Source of the DNA: Bailinhaonella thermotolerans
GTDB lineage: Bacteria; Actinomycetota; Actinomycetes; Streptosporangiales; Streptosporangiaceae
DNA length: 64,000 nucleotides
Direction: 5' to 3'
Assembly (NCBI RefSeq): GCF_003594875.1
Contig: NZ_QZEY01000025.1
Span: 53,186-117,185 of the forward strand
Below the pieces are notes generated by a model. It had not been told where the DNA came from. It was given only the letters and a program-made list of their open reading frames with translations, and did no database searches. The translations under genes were made by a program, and so were the position numbers. Positions 45,299 to 54,295 of this stretch are shown here, piece after piece (positions within the stretch are counted from its first letter, which is position 1; each line of letters opens with the position of its first letter).

Positions 45299-45759
45299 TG
45301 CGCTGGTGGGACGATCCAGAGATCGTCCTCGCCCCAGAGGATCTACGTCGACTGGAGGCGCTGGCGGCCCTCTATCCGCACTGGGCGGTCACCCGCCGTC
45401 CGGACAGGACATGGGTCGCCAGCCGCCTCAGTCCGCCCGCCCAGAGACAGCGCGAGCAGGGGATCGTCGGCGAACTCGCCCACGCCAGCCTCGCCCGGGT
45501 GTCGGAACGGCTGGCCGAGCAAGACCGCCTAGCCTCGGCCCTACGTCTTGGACCACTCGCGGGACATCGGAAGGAGCAGGACATGACGACGAATGAGAAC
45601 AGCCCGCCCGCGACCGACACATCGTGTCCGGCCGAACCCCCGCTGTCCTCGAACCCCGACATCGCCGCATGGCAGCGGGCCCTCCGGGCGATGAGTGCAC
45701 GGTCACGTGCGGCACGGGACGCTGCACGCCCCGGCGACGGTCAAGCTGAAAATCGCTGA
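45298..45759 (+). CDS. Small module protein 2, unknown function
   Basis: 153 aa, ATG overlapping the preceding stop (TGATG). Residues 26-42 (YPHWAVTRRPDRTWVAS) carry the same pattern as protein 1: aromatic-Pro-x-Trp-x-Val, Arg, Arg-x-Trp/Phe-x-Ala-Ser. A helical middle (IVGELAHASLARVSERLAEQ) is followed by a disordered Ser/Pro-rich tail and a final Arg/Ala helix (WQRALRAMSARSRAARDAA). No known domain. The right inverted repeat begins 34 bp after its stop. Confidence 0.72.
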   Translation: MRWWDDPEIVLAPEDLRRLEALAALYPHWAVTRRPDRTWVASRLSPPAQRQREQGIVGELAHASLARVSERLAEQDRLASALRLGPLAGHRKEQDMTTNENSPPATDTSCPAEPPLSSNPDIAAWQRALRAMSARSRAARDAARPGDGQAENR

Positions 45760-45792
45760 TCCTGCTGCCAACCGCACCTCTGCGGGTCCGCA

Positions 45793-45920
45793 TCGGTCAC
45801 ACGCCGAGGTTTGCGAGGGTGCGGGAGGGGGCGGCGGCCCCCTCGCCGGGGGGGTGGGGGCGAAGCCCCCGCTGGGCGCTGCCCGAGCTTGGACGCGCGG
45901 AGCGCTCTCACGCGAGGACC
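45793..45920. repeat. Right 128-bp inverted repeat bounding the module
   Basis: Reverse-complementary to 42533-42657: shared segments include CGCGCGTCCAAGCTCG, CCAGCGGGGGCTTCGCCCCC and CCGGCGAGGGGGCCGCCGCC when read on the minus strand. Together the two copies enclose exactly four genes. Confidence 0.85.
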
Positions 45921-45950
45921 ACGCCTTCGGCCTCCCCGCCCGGCCCGCGA

Positions 45951-45978
45951 CCCCCGCCGGATCTCGGGCCGGCGGGGG
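45951..45978. terminator. 10-bp hairpin right of the module
   Basis: CCCCCGCCGG and its complement CCGGCGGGGG around an 8-nt loop. It could end the rightward small-protein transcript or the leftward serine-hydrolase transcript. Confidence 0.6.
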
Positions 45979-46048
45979 TGGCGGGAGCCGTACGGGCAAC
46001 GGCGGGAACCGCGACGACGTCACCCGGCCGCGGAATGCGGCTGGAGTA

Positions 46049-47191
46049 CTAGCTCGACGGGCAGAAGATCGCCTTGACGGACTGGGAGATGGCCCGCGTC
46101 GCGGCTTCCCGCTCCTTCTCGCGGCCGGCCACCGTCGTGGAGACGGCGTACTGCAGGCGGCCGTCGGAGGAGGTGTAGGTGGTGGCGCTGAAGCCCGGGG
46201 CGGCACCGGCGCGCCCGGGGAGCAGTTCGGGGTTGCCCCCGCAGGGACCGCCGGGCGGCAGCGGGGGCTGCCCGGGCGGGGGGTCGGTGATGACCTTGCG
46301 CAGGTCCGCGGGCAGGAGCCGGCCCTGCTGGAACGCCTGCTGGAACCGGCTGACGTCGCGCGCGGTGGAGATCACGCCACCGGCGCCGAGGAGCGTGCTG
46401 GCGTTGAGCCGGTCGACATCGCGCAGCCTGCCCGTCTCGTCGGCCCAGTAGCCGTGCCCGTGCGGGCCCTTGATGCCCTGCGGCGGTTTGGTCGGCAGGT
46501 AACTGTCGGTCATCTTCAGGGGGTCGAACAGGCGCCGGTCGAACTCGGCGGCCAGGTCGCGGCCCGTCACCTTCTCGATGATCATGCCGAGCAGGAGGTA
46601 GTTGGTGTTGGAGTAGTTGAACGTCCCGACCTCCACCGGCCGCTGCCTCGTCCGGGATATCTCCAGCAACCGCGTCGGCGTGTAGTGGGTGGTGAAGTCG
46701 AAGGGGGCGGCCGGGAGATACTCGGGGATGCCGCTGGTCAAGGTGATGAGGTGGCGCAAAGTGATCTCGGACGCGCGCTCGACCAGGTCCTTCTCGACCA
46801 CCTGCGGCAGCATCTCGCCGAGCGTGTCATCCAGGCTCAGCCTGCCCTCCCTGACCAACTGCATCACGATGGTCGCGGTCATCTGCTTGGTCTGCGAGCC
46901 GATCCGGTAGCGGGCGCCGGACGGAATCCTGCCGCCCTTGCCGCCGAGCAGGCGCGAGCCGGCCGAGCCCTTGCCGATGCGCTTGCCGTCGTAGTACACC
47001 TCGCCGATGGCGCCCACCACCCCCGGCGTCGCGGCCACGGCCTCCAGCGCCTTCTGCACATCGGCGATCCGTGGCCGGGCGGCGCTCTCGGCCGCGGCGC
47101 TCGCGGCCGTCGCGGTGCCGGGCAACGCGGTGGCCAGGGCCAGCACGGCCCCGGCCAGACCGGTCAGGCGCGGAACGGTCACTCGTATCAC
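46049..47191 (-). CDS. Secreted serine hydrolase, class C beta-lactamase/DD-peptidase family
   Basis: 380 aa, GTG at 47191 with GGAAGG upstream. Signal peptide (TGLAGAVLALATALPGTATA) then a penicillin-recognising fold: SQTK (IGSQTKQMTA) as the SxxK motif, YSNTNY as the YxN motif, and HGHGYW as the late HxG-type segment. Family members include D-Ala-D-Ala carboxypeptidases, esterases and beta-lactamases; the substrate is not readable. It lies 128 bp from the right inverted repeat. Confidence 0.9.
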   Translation of the reverse strand: MIRVTVPRLTGLAGAVLALATALPGTATAASAAAESAARPRIADVQKALEAVAATPGVVGAIGEVYYDGKRIGKGSAGSRLLGGKGGRIPSGARYRIGSQTKQMTATIVMQLVREGRLSLDDTLGEMLPQVVEKDLVERASEITLRHLITLTSGIPEYLPAAPFDFTTHYTPTRLLEISRTRQRPVEVGTFNYSNTNYLLLGMIIEKVTGRDLAAEFDRRLFDPLKMTDSYLPTKPPQGIKGPHGHGYWADETGRLRDVDRLNASTLLGAGGVISTARDVSRFQQAFQQGRLLPADLRKVITDPPPGQPPLPPGGPCGGNPELLPGRAGAAPGFSATTYTSSDGRLQYAVSTTVAGREKEREAATRAISQSVKAIFCPSS

Positions 47192-47376
47192 AAGGATCCC
47201 TTCCCTCGGACGCGCCGGCAGCGCAGGGCGGAGGCCCTGCGAAGGAATCTCCAGCGCGAAGCGTTCGGGGACCCACGTTCGGGCATCGGCCGTTTCCGGG
47301 GTGTTTCCGCCCTCCGGGCCGGCCTTTCCACGCACGGGACGCCGCCCGCTCTCGCGGTGCCGCGCCGGGCCGGTGG

Positions 47377-48321
47377 TCAGTCCCGCTTCGGGGGATCGGC
47401 GCGGGAGAGGCGGGTGCGTACGGCCAGGGCGGCGCAGGCGATCACGGCGACGCCGCCGAGGACGGTGGGCCAGGTGAGGGTCTCGCGGAGCAGGAGGGCG
47501 GCCCAGCTTATGGTCATGACGGGCTGGACGAGCTGGATCTGGCTGACCTGGGCCATGGGGCCGATCGCGAGGCCGCGGTACCAGGCGAAGAAGCCGAGGA
47601 ACATGCTCACCACGCCGAGGTAGGCGAACGCGGCCCACTGGATCGCGGTGCCCGACGGCGGCTGCCGTACGGCCGAGGCGGCGGTGAGGGCGATCATGAG
47701 GGGGGCGGCGAGCACGAGCGCCCAGGAGATCGTCTGCCAGGCGCCGAGTTCGCGGGAGAGGAGGCCGCCCTCGGCGTACCCGATGGCGGCGGCGACGACC
47801 GCGCCGAACAGGAGCAGGTCGGACCAGTGCAGGCCGCCGAGCCCGTCGCCCTGGAGCGCCGCGAACACCACCGCCGCGACGGCCCCCACGGCGGCGGTGA
47901 TCCAGAACCGGGCCGGGGGCCGTTCGCGACCGCGGAGCACCGCGGTGACGGCGGTCGCGGCGGGCAGGAGGGCGATCACGACGGCGCTGTGCCCGGCGGA
48001 GGCGGTGGTCAGGGCGAACGAGGTCAGCACCGGGAAACCGACGACCACGCCACCGGCGACGATGGCCAGCCGCGCCCACTGGACGCCCCGGGGCGGGCGC
48101 TGCCTCGTGAGCGCGAGCGCGGCGGCGGCGAGCAGCGCCGCGATCACCGCGCGGCCGGACCCGATGAACAGCGGGGAGATCCCGCCGCCCGACACCGCGA
48201 CGCGGGTGAACGGAACCGTGAACGAGAACGCCGCGACCCCGAGCAGTCCCCACCAGAGACCGGCCCGCACCGTGGATAGCGCCGTGGGCGCGAGGAGGGT
48301 AGCGCTACTCTTATCTGTCAT
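47377..48321 (-). CDS. EamA-type drug/metabolite exporter
   Basis: 314 aa, about ten hydrophobic helices in two repeated halves, the normal DMT layout. Conserved pieces are FTVPFTRVAVSGGGISPLFIGSGRAVIAALL and the second-half GLAIGPMAQVSQIQLVQPVMTISWAALLLRETLT. It should export or import a small metabolite. A TATCCT box 5 nt before the ATG suggests leaderless transcription. Confidence 0.9.
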   Translation of the reverse strand: MTDKSSATLLAPTALSTVRAGLWWGLLGVAAFSFTVPFTRVAVSGGGISPLFIGSGRAVIAALLAAAALALTRQRPPRGVQWARLAIVAGGVVVGFPVLTSFALTTASAGHSAVVIALLPAATAVTAVLRGRERPPARFWITAAVGAVAAVVFAALQGDGLGGLHWSDLLLFGAVVAAAIGYAEGGLLSRELGAWQTISWALVLAAPLMIALTAASAVRQPPSGTAIQWAAFAYLGVVSMFLGFFAWYRGLAIGPMAQVSQIQLVQPVMTISWAALLLRETLTWPTVLGGVAVIACAALAVRTRLSRADPPKRD

Positions 48322-48430
48322 AAATCAGGATAACAGCCGACGGATCTTCACCGCCTCCGGCCATTGGCCAGCGGCCATCGCCGTCCGCCGTGCACCCGTC
48401 CCACCGCACACCCCCCTCGTACGGCCACGA

Positions 48431-48520
48431 CCGCCCCACCGCACGACCGGCCCACCGCACGACCGGCCCACCGCACGACCGGCCCACCGCACGACCGCCC
48501 CACCGCACGACCGCCCCGCC
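48431..48520. repeat. 16-bp minisatellite, about 5.6 copies
   Basis: Unit CCGGCCCACCGCACGA repeats head to tail with one or two substitutions per copy. It lies between the EamA promoter and the lacI-type gene stop and encodes nothing recognisable. Confidence 0.9.
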
Positions 48521-48527
48521 GTACCGG

Positions 48528-49616
48528 TCAGGAGGGGGCGGCCACGGAGGCGCGGGTGATCAGGCGGGAGCGCAGGACGTGCGTCTCGTGGCGGGGGTCC
48601 GCGCCGCCGAGGATGTCGAGGAGGACCTCGGCGGCCTTGGCTCCGAGGTCGTGGACGGGCTGCTCGATCATCGTCAGCGGCGGGTCCATGACCGAGGCCC
48701 AGGGGTTGTCGTCGAACCCGATCAGCGAGATGTCGCGGGGGTAGGACAGGCCGGCCGTGCGCAGGGCGCGCAGCGTGCCGGTGACGGCCTCGGCCTCGGT
48801 GCAGAACACGGCGGTCACCCGGTCGGGGAGGGCCAGCATCCGGGCGACCTCCTGGGTGCAGTGCTCCTCGGTCTTGTCGCCGACCATGACCAGCTCGGGG
48901 TCGAAGGGGATGCGGGCGTCGTCGAGGGCGTCGAGGTATCCGCGGAGCCGTTCCTGGTCGCTCCAGAGGTTGCGGGCGGCCTCGGCCAGCAGGTCGCGGC
49001 GGGTCGCCGGGGCCTCTGCCATCGGCGGGCCCCACACGAAGCCGATGCGGCGGTGACCGGCGGCGATGAGCGTCTCGACGGCCTCGCGCGCCGCGTCGCG
49101 GTTGTCGATGACGACGGTGTCGAGGTCGAGGGAGGGGACCATGCGGTCCACGAGCACGACGGGGATGTCGCGGTCGATCGCCGCCCTGATGTGGGCGACC
49201 TCGCGGCGGTCCACGGCGGCCGAGGCGATGATGACGCCGTCCACGCGCTTGTCGATCAGCACGTTGGCGGCGGCGACCTCCTCGTCCAGGTCCTCGTAGG
49301 TGCTGAGCACGATCGTGTCGAAGCCGCGGGCGCGGGAGGTGTCGGAGATGCCGCGCAGCACGCCGGCGAAGAAGGGGTTGCCGATGTCGGCGACGATCAC
49401 GCCGAGGGTGTGGGTGACCCCGGTGGACATGCTGCGGGCGAGCGCGTTGGCGCGATAGCCGAGCTTCTCGGCCGCCGCGAGGACCCGCTCGCGCAGCTCA
49501 GGACCGACGTATCCATACCCGCCGAGGGTGCGGGCGGCCGTCGCCCTGCCCACACCGGCCTCGGCGGCCACCTCGGAGATCGTCGGCGGTCCCGACTGGC
49601 CCCGGTCTGCTGGCAT
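48528..49616 (-). CDS. LacI family regulator of the fructosamine locus
   Basis: 362 aa, ATG at 49616. HTH TISEVAAEAGVGRATAARTLGGYGYVGPELRERVLAAAEKLGYRANALARSM followed by a periplasmic-binding-protein-like sensor (GVIVADIGNPFFAGVLRGI, DGVIIASAAVDRREV, GFDDNPWASVMDPPLTMIEQP). It is the last of three leftward genes and 47 bp from the kinase stop. It most likely binds the TGATACCGGTATCA operators between the divergent arms and releases on a fructosamine. Confidence 0.92.
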   Translation of the reverse strand: MPADRGQSGPPTISEVAAEAGVGRATAARTLGGYGYVGPELRERVLAAAEKLGYRANALARSMSTGVTHTLGVIVADIGNPFFAGVLRGISDTSRARGFDTIVLSTYEDLDEEVAAANVLIDKRVDGVIIASAAVDRREVAHIRAAIDRDIPVVLVDRMVPSLDLDTVVIDNRDAAREAVETLIAAGHRRIGFVWGPPMAEAPATRRDLLAEAARNLWSDQERLRGYLDALDDARIPFDPELVMVGDKTEEHCTQEVARMLALPDRVTAVFCTEAEAVTGTLRALRTAGLSYPRDISLIGFDDNPWASVMDPPLTMIEQPVHDLGAKAAEVLLDILGGADPRHETHVLRSRLITRASVAAPS

Positions 49617-49663
49617 GGATCGCGTCCCTCTTTCCTGAGTCGGGGCTCGAAGCTCGCCACATG

Positions 49664-50539
49664 CTAACTCCGCGGTACGGCCGGGCGCCCGCCGCCGAAG
49701 GCGCCCTCGACGAGGCACTGGTCGTGCGCGGCGTCCGCTCCCGCGCGCAGGGCCCGCTCGATCACCGGGCGCGCGAGCCGGACGCCGGGGGCCCACCCGT
49801 CGCGCAGCGCGGAGACGGCGAACCCGGCGAGGAAGGCGTCGCCGCAGCCCATCGTGTCCACGATCTCCTTCGGCGGCTCGACCAGCCGGGCGGGGACGGC
49901 CAGGGTCTCGCGCCCGTCGTGCACGATCGCCCCGTCCACGCCGCGGGTGGCCAGCGCGAGGCGGGCGCCCCGCCGTACGGCGTCGGCCAGCAGGTCCCGG
50001 GTCGCGGAGGCGTCGAGGCCGGAGCAGGACAGCAGCACGAGGTCGGCGTGGGGGCAGACGGTGTCCAGGTAGCCCGGGGCGCGGTACTCCTCCTCGCTGG
50101 ACAGGTCGAAGCTGACCAGGGGCCCGAGCCCGGCGAGCTTGGGCAGCTCGGTCTCGCTGCGGGAGTACACGCTGGAGTGCACGAGGCCGAAGGAGGCGGC
50201 GTACCCGAGCAGGTCGTCGTCGAGGACGAGCGGCTCGCGCACGGTGACGCCGCCGCCGTTCCAGTCGAGGAAGACGCGGTCGCCGTCGTCCACGCGCAGG
50301 GTGGACAGTCCCGTCTCCCCCGCGCGGACGACGCAGCGGTCCACCTCGACGCCCTGGGCGGCGATCGACTCGCGCAGGAAGCCGCCGAGGTCGTCGTCGC
50401 CGAACACGCCCAGGTAGGCGGATTCGAGGCCGAGGCGGCGGGCGAAGACGGCGACGTTCACGCTGTTGCCGCCGGGATAGTCGATGCCGCGGTCGACGAA
50501 CCGGTCGACGATGTTGTCGCCGAAGCCGAGCACTCTCAT
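49664..50539 (-). CDS. frlD: PfkB-family sugar kinase, FrlD-like (fructoselysine 6-kinase)
   Basis: 291 aa, ATG with AGGAGAG upstream. Ribokinase fold: N-terminal GFGDNIVDRFVDRGIDYPGGNSVNVAVFARRLG, and C-terminal VDTMGCGDAFLAGF, the catalytic Asp loop. Its neighbours (deglycase, ABC importer, epimerase) place it in Amadori-product breakdown, phosphorylating carbon 6 of fructoselysine or a similar fructosamine. Confidence 0.85.
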   Translation of the reverse strand: MRVLGFGDNIVDRFVDRGIDYPGGNSVNVAVFARRLGLESAYLGVFGDDDLGGFLRESIAAQGVEVDRCVVRAGETGLSTLRVDDGDRVFLDWNGGGVTVREPLVLDDDLLGYAASFGLVHSSVYSRSETELPKLAGLGPLVSFDLSSEEEYRAPGYLDTVCPHADLVLLSCSGLDASATRDLLADAVRRGARLALATRGVDGAIVHDGRETLAVPARLVEPPKEIVDTMGCGDAFLAGFAVSALRDGWAPGVRLARPVIERALRAGADAAHDQCLVEGAFGGGRPAVPRS

Positions 50540-50734
50540 GGGTCTCTCCTGTGCGCAGGCCGGTGCGCGGGGACCGGGGGCGCGCCGGGCCGGGCCCGGC
50601 GCAGGGGACGGTCGTGCGGAGCCGCCCGTACGGCTCCCGCCCGGGCGCGAGCAGTCCACGGGGCGGGCGCCGCACGGGCGGAAAGCCGCACGGAGCGGGA
50701 GCGGAAGCCGTACGGGCGGGAGCCGTACGCGGGC

Positions 50735-51739
50735 TCAGTAGTCCATGACGCGGTAGTACCGGCGCAGTTGGAGGGAGTGGTCGCGGACGCGTTCGAGGTG
50801 CTTGCTGACGCGGTCCATGACGGTGTCGAGGACGAGCGGGGCGAGCAGGCCGCGGAACTCGGGGCTGATGCCCTCCAGCGGGTAGTCCCGGGTGTCGAAG
50901 ACGGTGACGTCCTTGGAGACGCGCTTGGCGAAGGCCGCGGCGCGGTCGGTGAGGGGGCGCGTCTCGTCCTCGCCCTGGAAGATGATCACGCTCGTGTCCT
51001 CTTCGAGGAGTTCGAGCGAGCCGTGGAAGAACTCGGCGCTGTGCACGCGGGTGGTGCGCAGCCACTGCATCTCCTCCAGGATGCACATGGAGTACAGGTA
51101 GGTGAAGCCCCACAGGTTCCCGCCGCCGATGAGGAAGTGGTAGTCGGTGTCCTTGTGGGCCTCGGCGAAGGCGGCGGCCACGGGCTCGGCCTGCCTGGCG
51201 ACCTCCAGCAGGATCCCCGGGATGCCCTCGAACTCGGCGGCGAACCTCTCGTAGCCGTCGAACTCGCCGCGGCGGGAGAGCAGGCGGCCCATGAAGAGCA
51301 GCATCTGCATGTCGAAGGGCCACGTCTTCGGCTCGGAGATCAGCGCGACGTCCACGGCCTCGGCGATGGGCGACTCGGGGTAGCCGGTGAAGCCGATCGT
51401 GAGGACGCCCCGGGCCTTGCAGTACTCGATGGCGCGCAGGCTGTCGTCGGTGGTGCCCGACACCGAGGTGAAGATCGCCACGGACTTCTCACCGAGGCGC
51501 CTGTCCCCGGAGACGACCAGCTCGGCCGCGATCACCGCGCGCACGTCGAGGGTCGAGGTACGGCGGGCCAGGTGCTCGTACGGCCACATCTGCGCGTAGG
51601 TGCCGCCGGCGCCGACGAGGAAGAGGTTGTCGAACCCGTCGTCCACGAGCCGATCGACGAGTTCCTCGATCCGGGGGCGCAGCGCGACCGCGCTCGCCAG
51701 TTGGGAGAGGAATTCCGGCTCGTTGAATCCGAGCATCAT
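50735..51739 (-). CDS. frlB: SIS-domain fructosamine-6-phosphate deglycase (FrlB-like)
   Basis: 334 aa, ATG at 51739 (a second ATG follows). Two SIS domains: FLVGAGGTYAQMWPYEHLARR, FTSVSGTTDDSLRAIEYCKARGV, and YHFLIGGGNLWGFTYLYSMCILEEMQWLRTTRVHSAEFFHGSLELLEEDTSVIIF. This layout matches FrlB, which splits fructoselysine-6-phosphate into glucose-6-phosphate and lysine. It is the first leftward gene from the shared regulatory region. Confidence 0.85.
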   Translation of the reverse strand: MMLGFNEPEFLSQLASAVALRPRIEELVDRLVDDGFDNLFLVGAGGTYAQMWPYEHLARRTSTLDVRAVIAAELVVSGDRRLGEKSVAIFTSVSGTTDDSLRAIEYCKARGVLTIGFTGYPESPIAEAVDVALISEPKTWPFDMQMLLFMGRLLSRRGEFDGYERFAAEFEGIPGILLEVARQAEPVAAAFAEAHKDTDYHFLIGGGNLWGFTYLYSMCILEEMQWLRTTRVHSAEFFHGSLELLEEDTSVIIFQGEDETRPLTDRAAAFAKRVSKDVTVFDTRDYPLEGISPEFRGLLAPLVLDTVMDRVSKHLERVRDHSLQLRRYYRVMDY

Positions 51740-51784
51740 GCGTCCTTTCGGGGAATGCTTGCGACCGGCGCCGCTCCGCAGCCG

Positions 51785-51798
51785 TGATACCGGTATCA
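51785..51798. promoter_or_regulatory. Perfect palindromic LacI operator TGATACCGGTATCA
   Basis: A 14-bp perfect palindrome 46 bp upstream of the deglycase start. Almost the same sequence recurs at 51936. Confidence 0.8.
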
Positions 51799-51935
51799 GG
51801 CAGAGATCAAGCTGACACACGCGCCGGGAAACGTCAACAGCCCGGCAACCCTCCCCGACCGACTCCTGTCAGCTAGCTTTTTGTGCTCGCGCCCCAGCTC
51901 CGGAGATTTCCTTGAAACGATCATGAACACGGGTC

Positions 51936-51949
51936 TGGTACCGGTATCA
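51936..51949. promoter_or_regulatory. Second LacI operator TGGTACCGGTATCA
   Basis: One mismatch to the first operator, near a TTGAAA -35 candidate (51912-51917) for the rightward ABC genes, where a repressor would overlap the -10 region. The operators are 151 bp apart, compatible with looping. Confidence 0.75.
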
Positions 51950-52075
51950 GATCATCTGTACAGTCAGCCCACACCAAATGGGTTCGGGTCAGCGCTTGTC
52001 CCCCGGCCACACCTTGGCGGATCCGAGGTGCCCAGGCACCGGCGGTCCCCCTCTCCTCCGAGAGAAAGGAAAGCC

Positions 52076-53395
52076 ATGCGCCCACGCGCACGGACGACGC
52101 TCGCGGCACTCGCCGGGGCCTCGCTGCTCGCCGTCACAGGCTGCGCGGGCGGTCAGCCGGAAACTCCCGCGGCCGACGTCGCCGCCGCGCCGCAGTACTC
52201 CGGCACGCTCAGCGTCCTCACCAAGTTCGCCGGCGACCCCGACAGCAAGTACTTCGAGGGGCTCGCCGCGGAGTACTCCAAGCTGCACCCCGGGGTGAAG
52301 GTCCAGCTCATCCAGGAGACCGACCAGAGCGTCAAGGACAAGACCAAGACGCTCACGGCCTCCAACGCCCTGCCCGACGTCTTCTTCAGTTGGACGGGCA
52401 ACTGGGCCGAGAACTTCGTCCGCGGGGGCCGGGCCGCCGACCTGACCAAGGTGATCGGGCCGGGCACGCCCTGGGGGAAGACGTTCGGCAAGTCCTCGCT
52501 GGACGCCTTCGCCTACGACGGCAAGTACTACGGGATCCCGCTCTACAACAACGGCAAGTTCATGGGCTACAACAAGGCCGCGTTCGCCAAGGCCGGGATC
52601 AAGGTGCCCGCCACGTTCGAGGAGCTGATCGCGAGCTGCGCGCCGCTGCGGAAGGCCGGGTACGAGCCCATCGCCTTCGGCAACAAGGACGGGTGGCCCG
52701 CCCTGCACTACTTCCAGCAGCTCTTCGCGTACAACGTGCCGCCGGCCACGCTCCAGGCCGACTTCCACCCCGCCACGGCCAAGCTCGACCACCCCGGCTA
52801 CGTCACGGCGCTGAAGCAGTTCAAGACCCTCGTCGACCAGTGCACCGACACGCGCGGCGGCACCAACGGCGTGCTCTACACCTCGGCGCAGGAGGCGCTC
52901 GCCCGCGGCAAGGCGGCGATGTACTACCAGGAGGTCCTGGAGTTCGAGTCGGTGACCGACGCCAAGGGGCTCAAGGCCGAGGACTTCGGGATCTTCCCGC
53001 TCCCCGTCCCGCAGGGCGCCGGCGGGGACCCCGGGACGATCGAGGGCGCCCCCGAGGGCTACCTGATCAACGCCAAGTCCCCGCGCGCCGCGCTCGCCGT
53101 CGACTTCATGAAGTTCGTGACGAGCGTGGAGAACGCCAAGAAGCTCTCCGCCCCGCCGTACGGCCAGCCCAGCACGGTGATCGGCGCGGTCACGCCCGAG
53201 AACTCCAGCAAGGCGGTCTACGAGGGCATCGAGCTGGTCAACAAGGCGCCGCGCCTGGTCCCGTGGCTCGACACCGTGACCGTGCCCGAGGTCGCCGACG
53301 CCTGGCTCGCCGGCGGCGAGGCGCTCGTGAGCGGCGGCAAGACCCCCGAGCAGGTGCTCGAAAGCGTGCGCCAGGCCTCGGCGTCGGTCAGGTAG
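52076..53395 (+). CDS. Sugar/fructosamine-binding lipoprotein of an ABC importer
   Basis: 439 aa, ATG with GAGAAAGGA upstream. Lipobox VTGC at about residue 23. Family 1 extracellular solute-binding protein: GTLSVLTKFAGDPDSKYFEGLAAEYSKLHPGVKVQ, SWTGNWAENFVRGG, GIPLYNNGKFMGYNKAAFAKAG, and YQEVLEFESV. It is the first gene of the rightward importer operon, under the second LacI operator. Confidence 0.92.
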   Translation: MRPRARTTLAALAGASLLAVTGCAGGQPETPAADVAAAPQYSGTLSVLTKFAGDPDSKYFEGLAAEYSKLHPGVKVQLIQETDQSVKDKTKTLTASNALPDVFFSWTGNWAENFVRGGRAADLTKVIGPGTPWGKTFGKSSLDAFAYDGKYYGIPLYNNGKFMGYNKAAFAKAGIKVPATFEELIASCAPLRKAGYEPIAFGNKDGWPALHYFQQLFAYNVPPATLQADFHPATAKLDHPGYVTALKQFKTLVDQCTDTRGGTNGVLYTSAQEALARGKAAMYYQEVLEFESVTDAKGLKAEDFGIFPLPVPQGAGGDPGTIEGAPEGYLINAKSPRAALAVDFMKFVTSVENAKKLSAPPYGQPSTVIGAVTPENSSKAVYEGIELVNKAPRLVPWLDTVTVPEVADAWLAGGEALVSGGKTPEQVLESVRQASASVR

Positions 53396-53407
53396 CCGGG
53401 GGAGCAC

Positions 53408-54295
53408 GTGCGCGCCATCATGCGAAGGGCACTCGGGCTGGCGTGGGTCGTCCCCGCGCTCGCGCTGGTCGGGGTGTTCGTCTACCTGCCGCTCGTCCAG
53501 AACTTCGGGTTCAGCACGCTCAAGTGGGACATCTACAGCGGCGGCCAGGAGTTCGTCGGGCTCGGCAACTACCTCCGCCTGCCGAGGGACCCGGTCTTCT
53601 GGACGTCGCTCGTCAACAACGTGCTGTACGCCGCGGTCTCGATCGTGTTCCAGGTGTTCGGCGCGCTCGTGCTCGCCGCGCTCATCGAGAGCATCCGGAG
53701 CGACCGGTGGCGGCGCTCCCTGCGGGCGATCTACTTCATCCCCTCGGCGATCTCGCTGACGGTCGCCGGCCTGCTCTTCTACTTCATCTACGAGCCCAGC
53801 ATCGGCCCGCTCAACCACGCGCTGCGGGCCGTGGGCCTCGGCGGGCTCGCCGAGGCGTGGCTGGGGCAGGAGAGCACGGCCATGGGCGCGATCATCGCGA
53901 TGAGCCAGTGGCAGGGCTTCGGGTACTCCACCCTGCTGTTCGCGGTCGCCATCCAGCGGATCCCGTCGGAGATCTACGGCGCCGCCCTCATCGACGGCAC
54001 CGGCCCGGTGCGGCGCTTCTTCTCCGTGACGGTCCCCCTCGTGCGCGAGATGACCGGGCTGATGACGATGGTCACGATCTCCGGCGGGTTCCAGGTGTTC
54101 AACGAGGTCATGGTGATGACCAGCGGCGGCCCGGACAACTCGACGCAGGTGCTCGGGACCTGGCTGTACCGCAGCGGGTTCGTGCGCAACGACTTCGGCT
54201 ACGCCGCCGCGATCGCGACGGTCATCTTCGTGATCACGATGGCCATCGCGGTCGGGCAGCTCTGGGTCGCCCGCAGGAGAAGGGTGGAATGGTGA
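53408..54295 (+). CDS. ABC importer permease 1 of the fructosamine locus
   Basis: 295 aa, GTG with GGGGGAG upstream. Six helices and EAA loop EIYGAALIDGTGPVRRFFSVTVPLV (around 180-205). MalF-type. Its end overlaps the next permease start by 7 nt (ATGGTGA). No ATPase gene is present in the locus. Confidence 0.93.
   Translation: MRAIMRRALGLAWVVPALALVGVFVYLPLVQNFGFSTLKWDIYSGGQEFVGLGNYLRLPRDPVFWTSLVNNVLYAAVSIVFQVFGALVLAALIESIRSDRWRRSLRAIYFIPSAISLTVAGLLFYFIYEPSIGPLNHALRAVGLGGLAEAWLGQESTAMGAIIAMSQWQGFGYSTLLFAVAIQRIPSEIYGAALIDGTGPVRRFFSVTVPLVREMTGLMTMVTISGGFQVFNEVMVMTSGGPDNSTQVLGTWLYRSGFVRNDFGYAAAIATVIFVITMAIAVGQLWVARRRRVEW

Noticed and set aside
42533..45920. Reading the inverted repeats as insertion-sequence ends
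   Set aside because: No transposase or target-site duplication is visible and the repeats are about 125 bp with internal hairpins, longer than typical IS termini; a dispersed 3' element remains an alternative.
48431..48520. Tandem repeats as a CRISPR array
   Set aside because: The units abut with no unique spacers and no cas genes are present; it is a minisatellite. The same holds for the repeats at 20224, 39399 and 56121.
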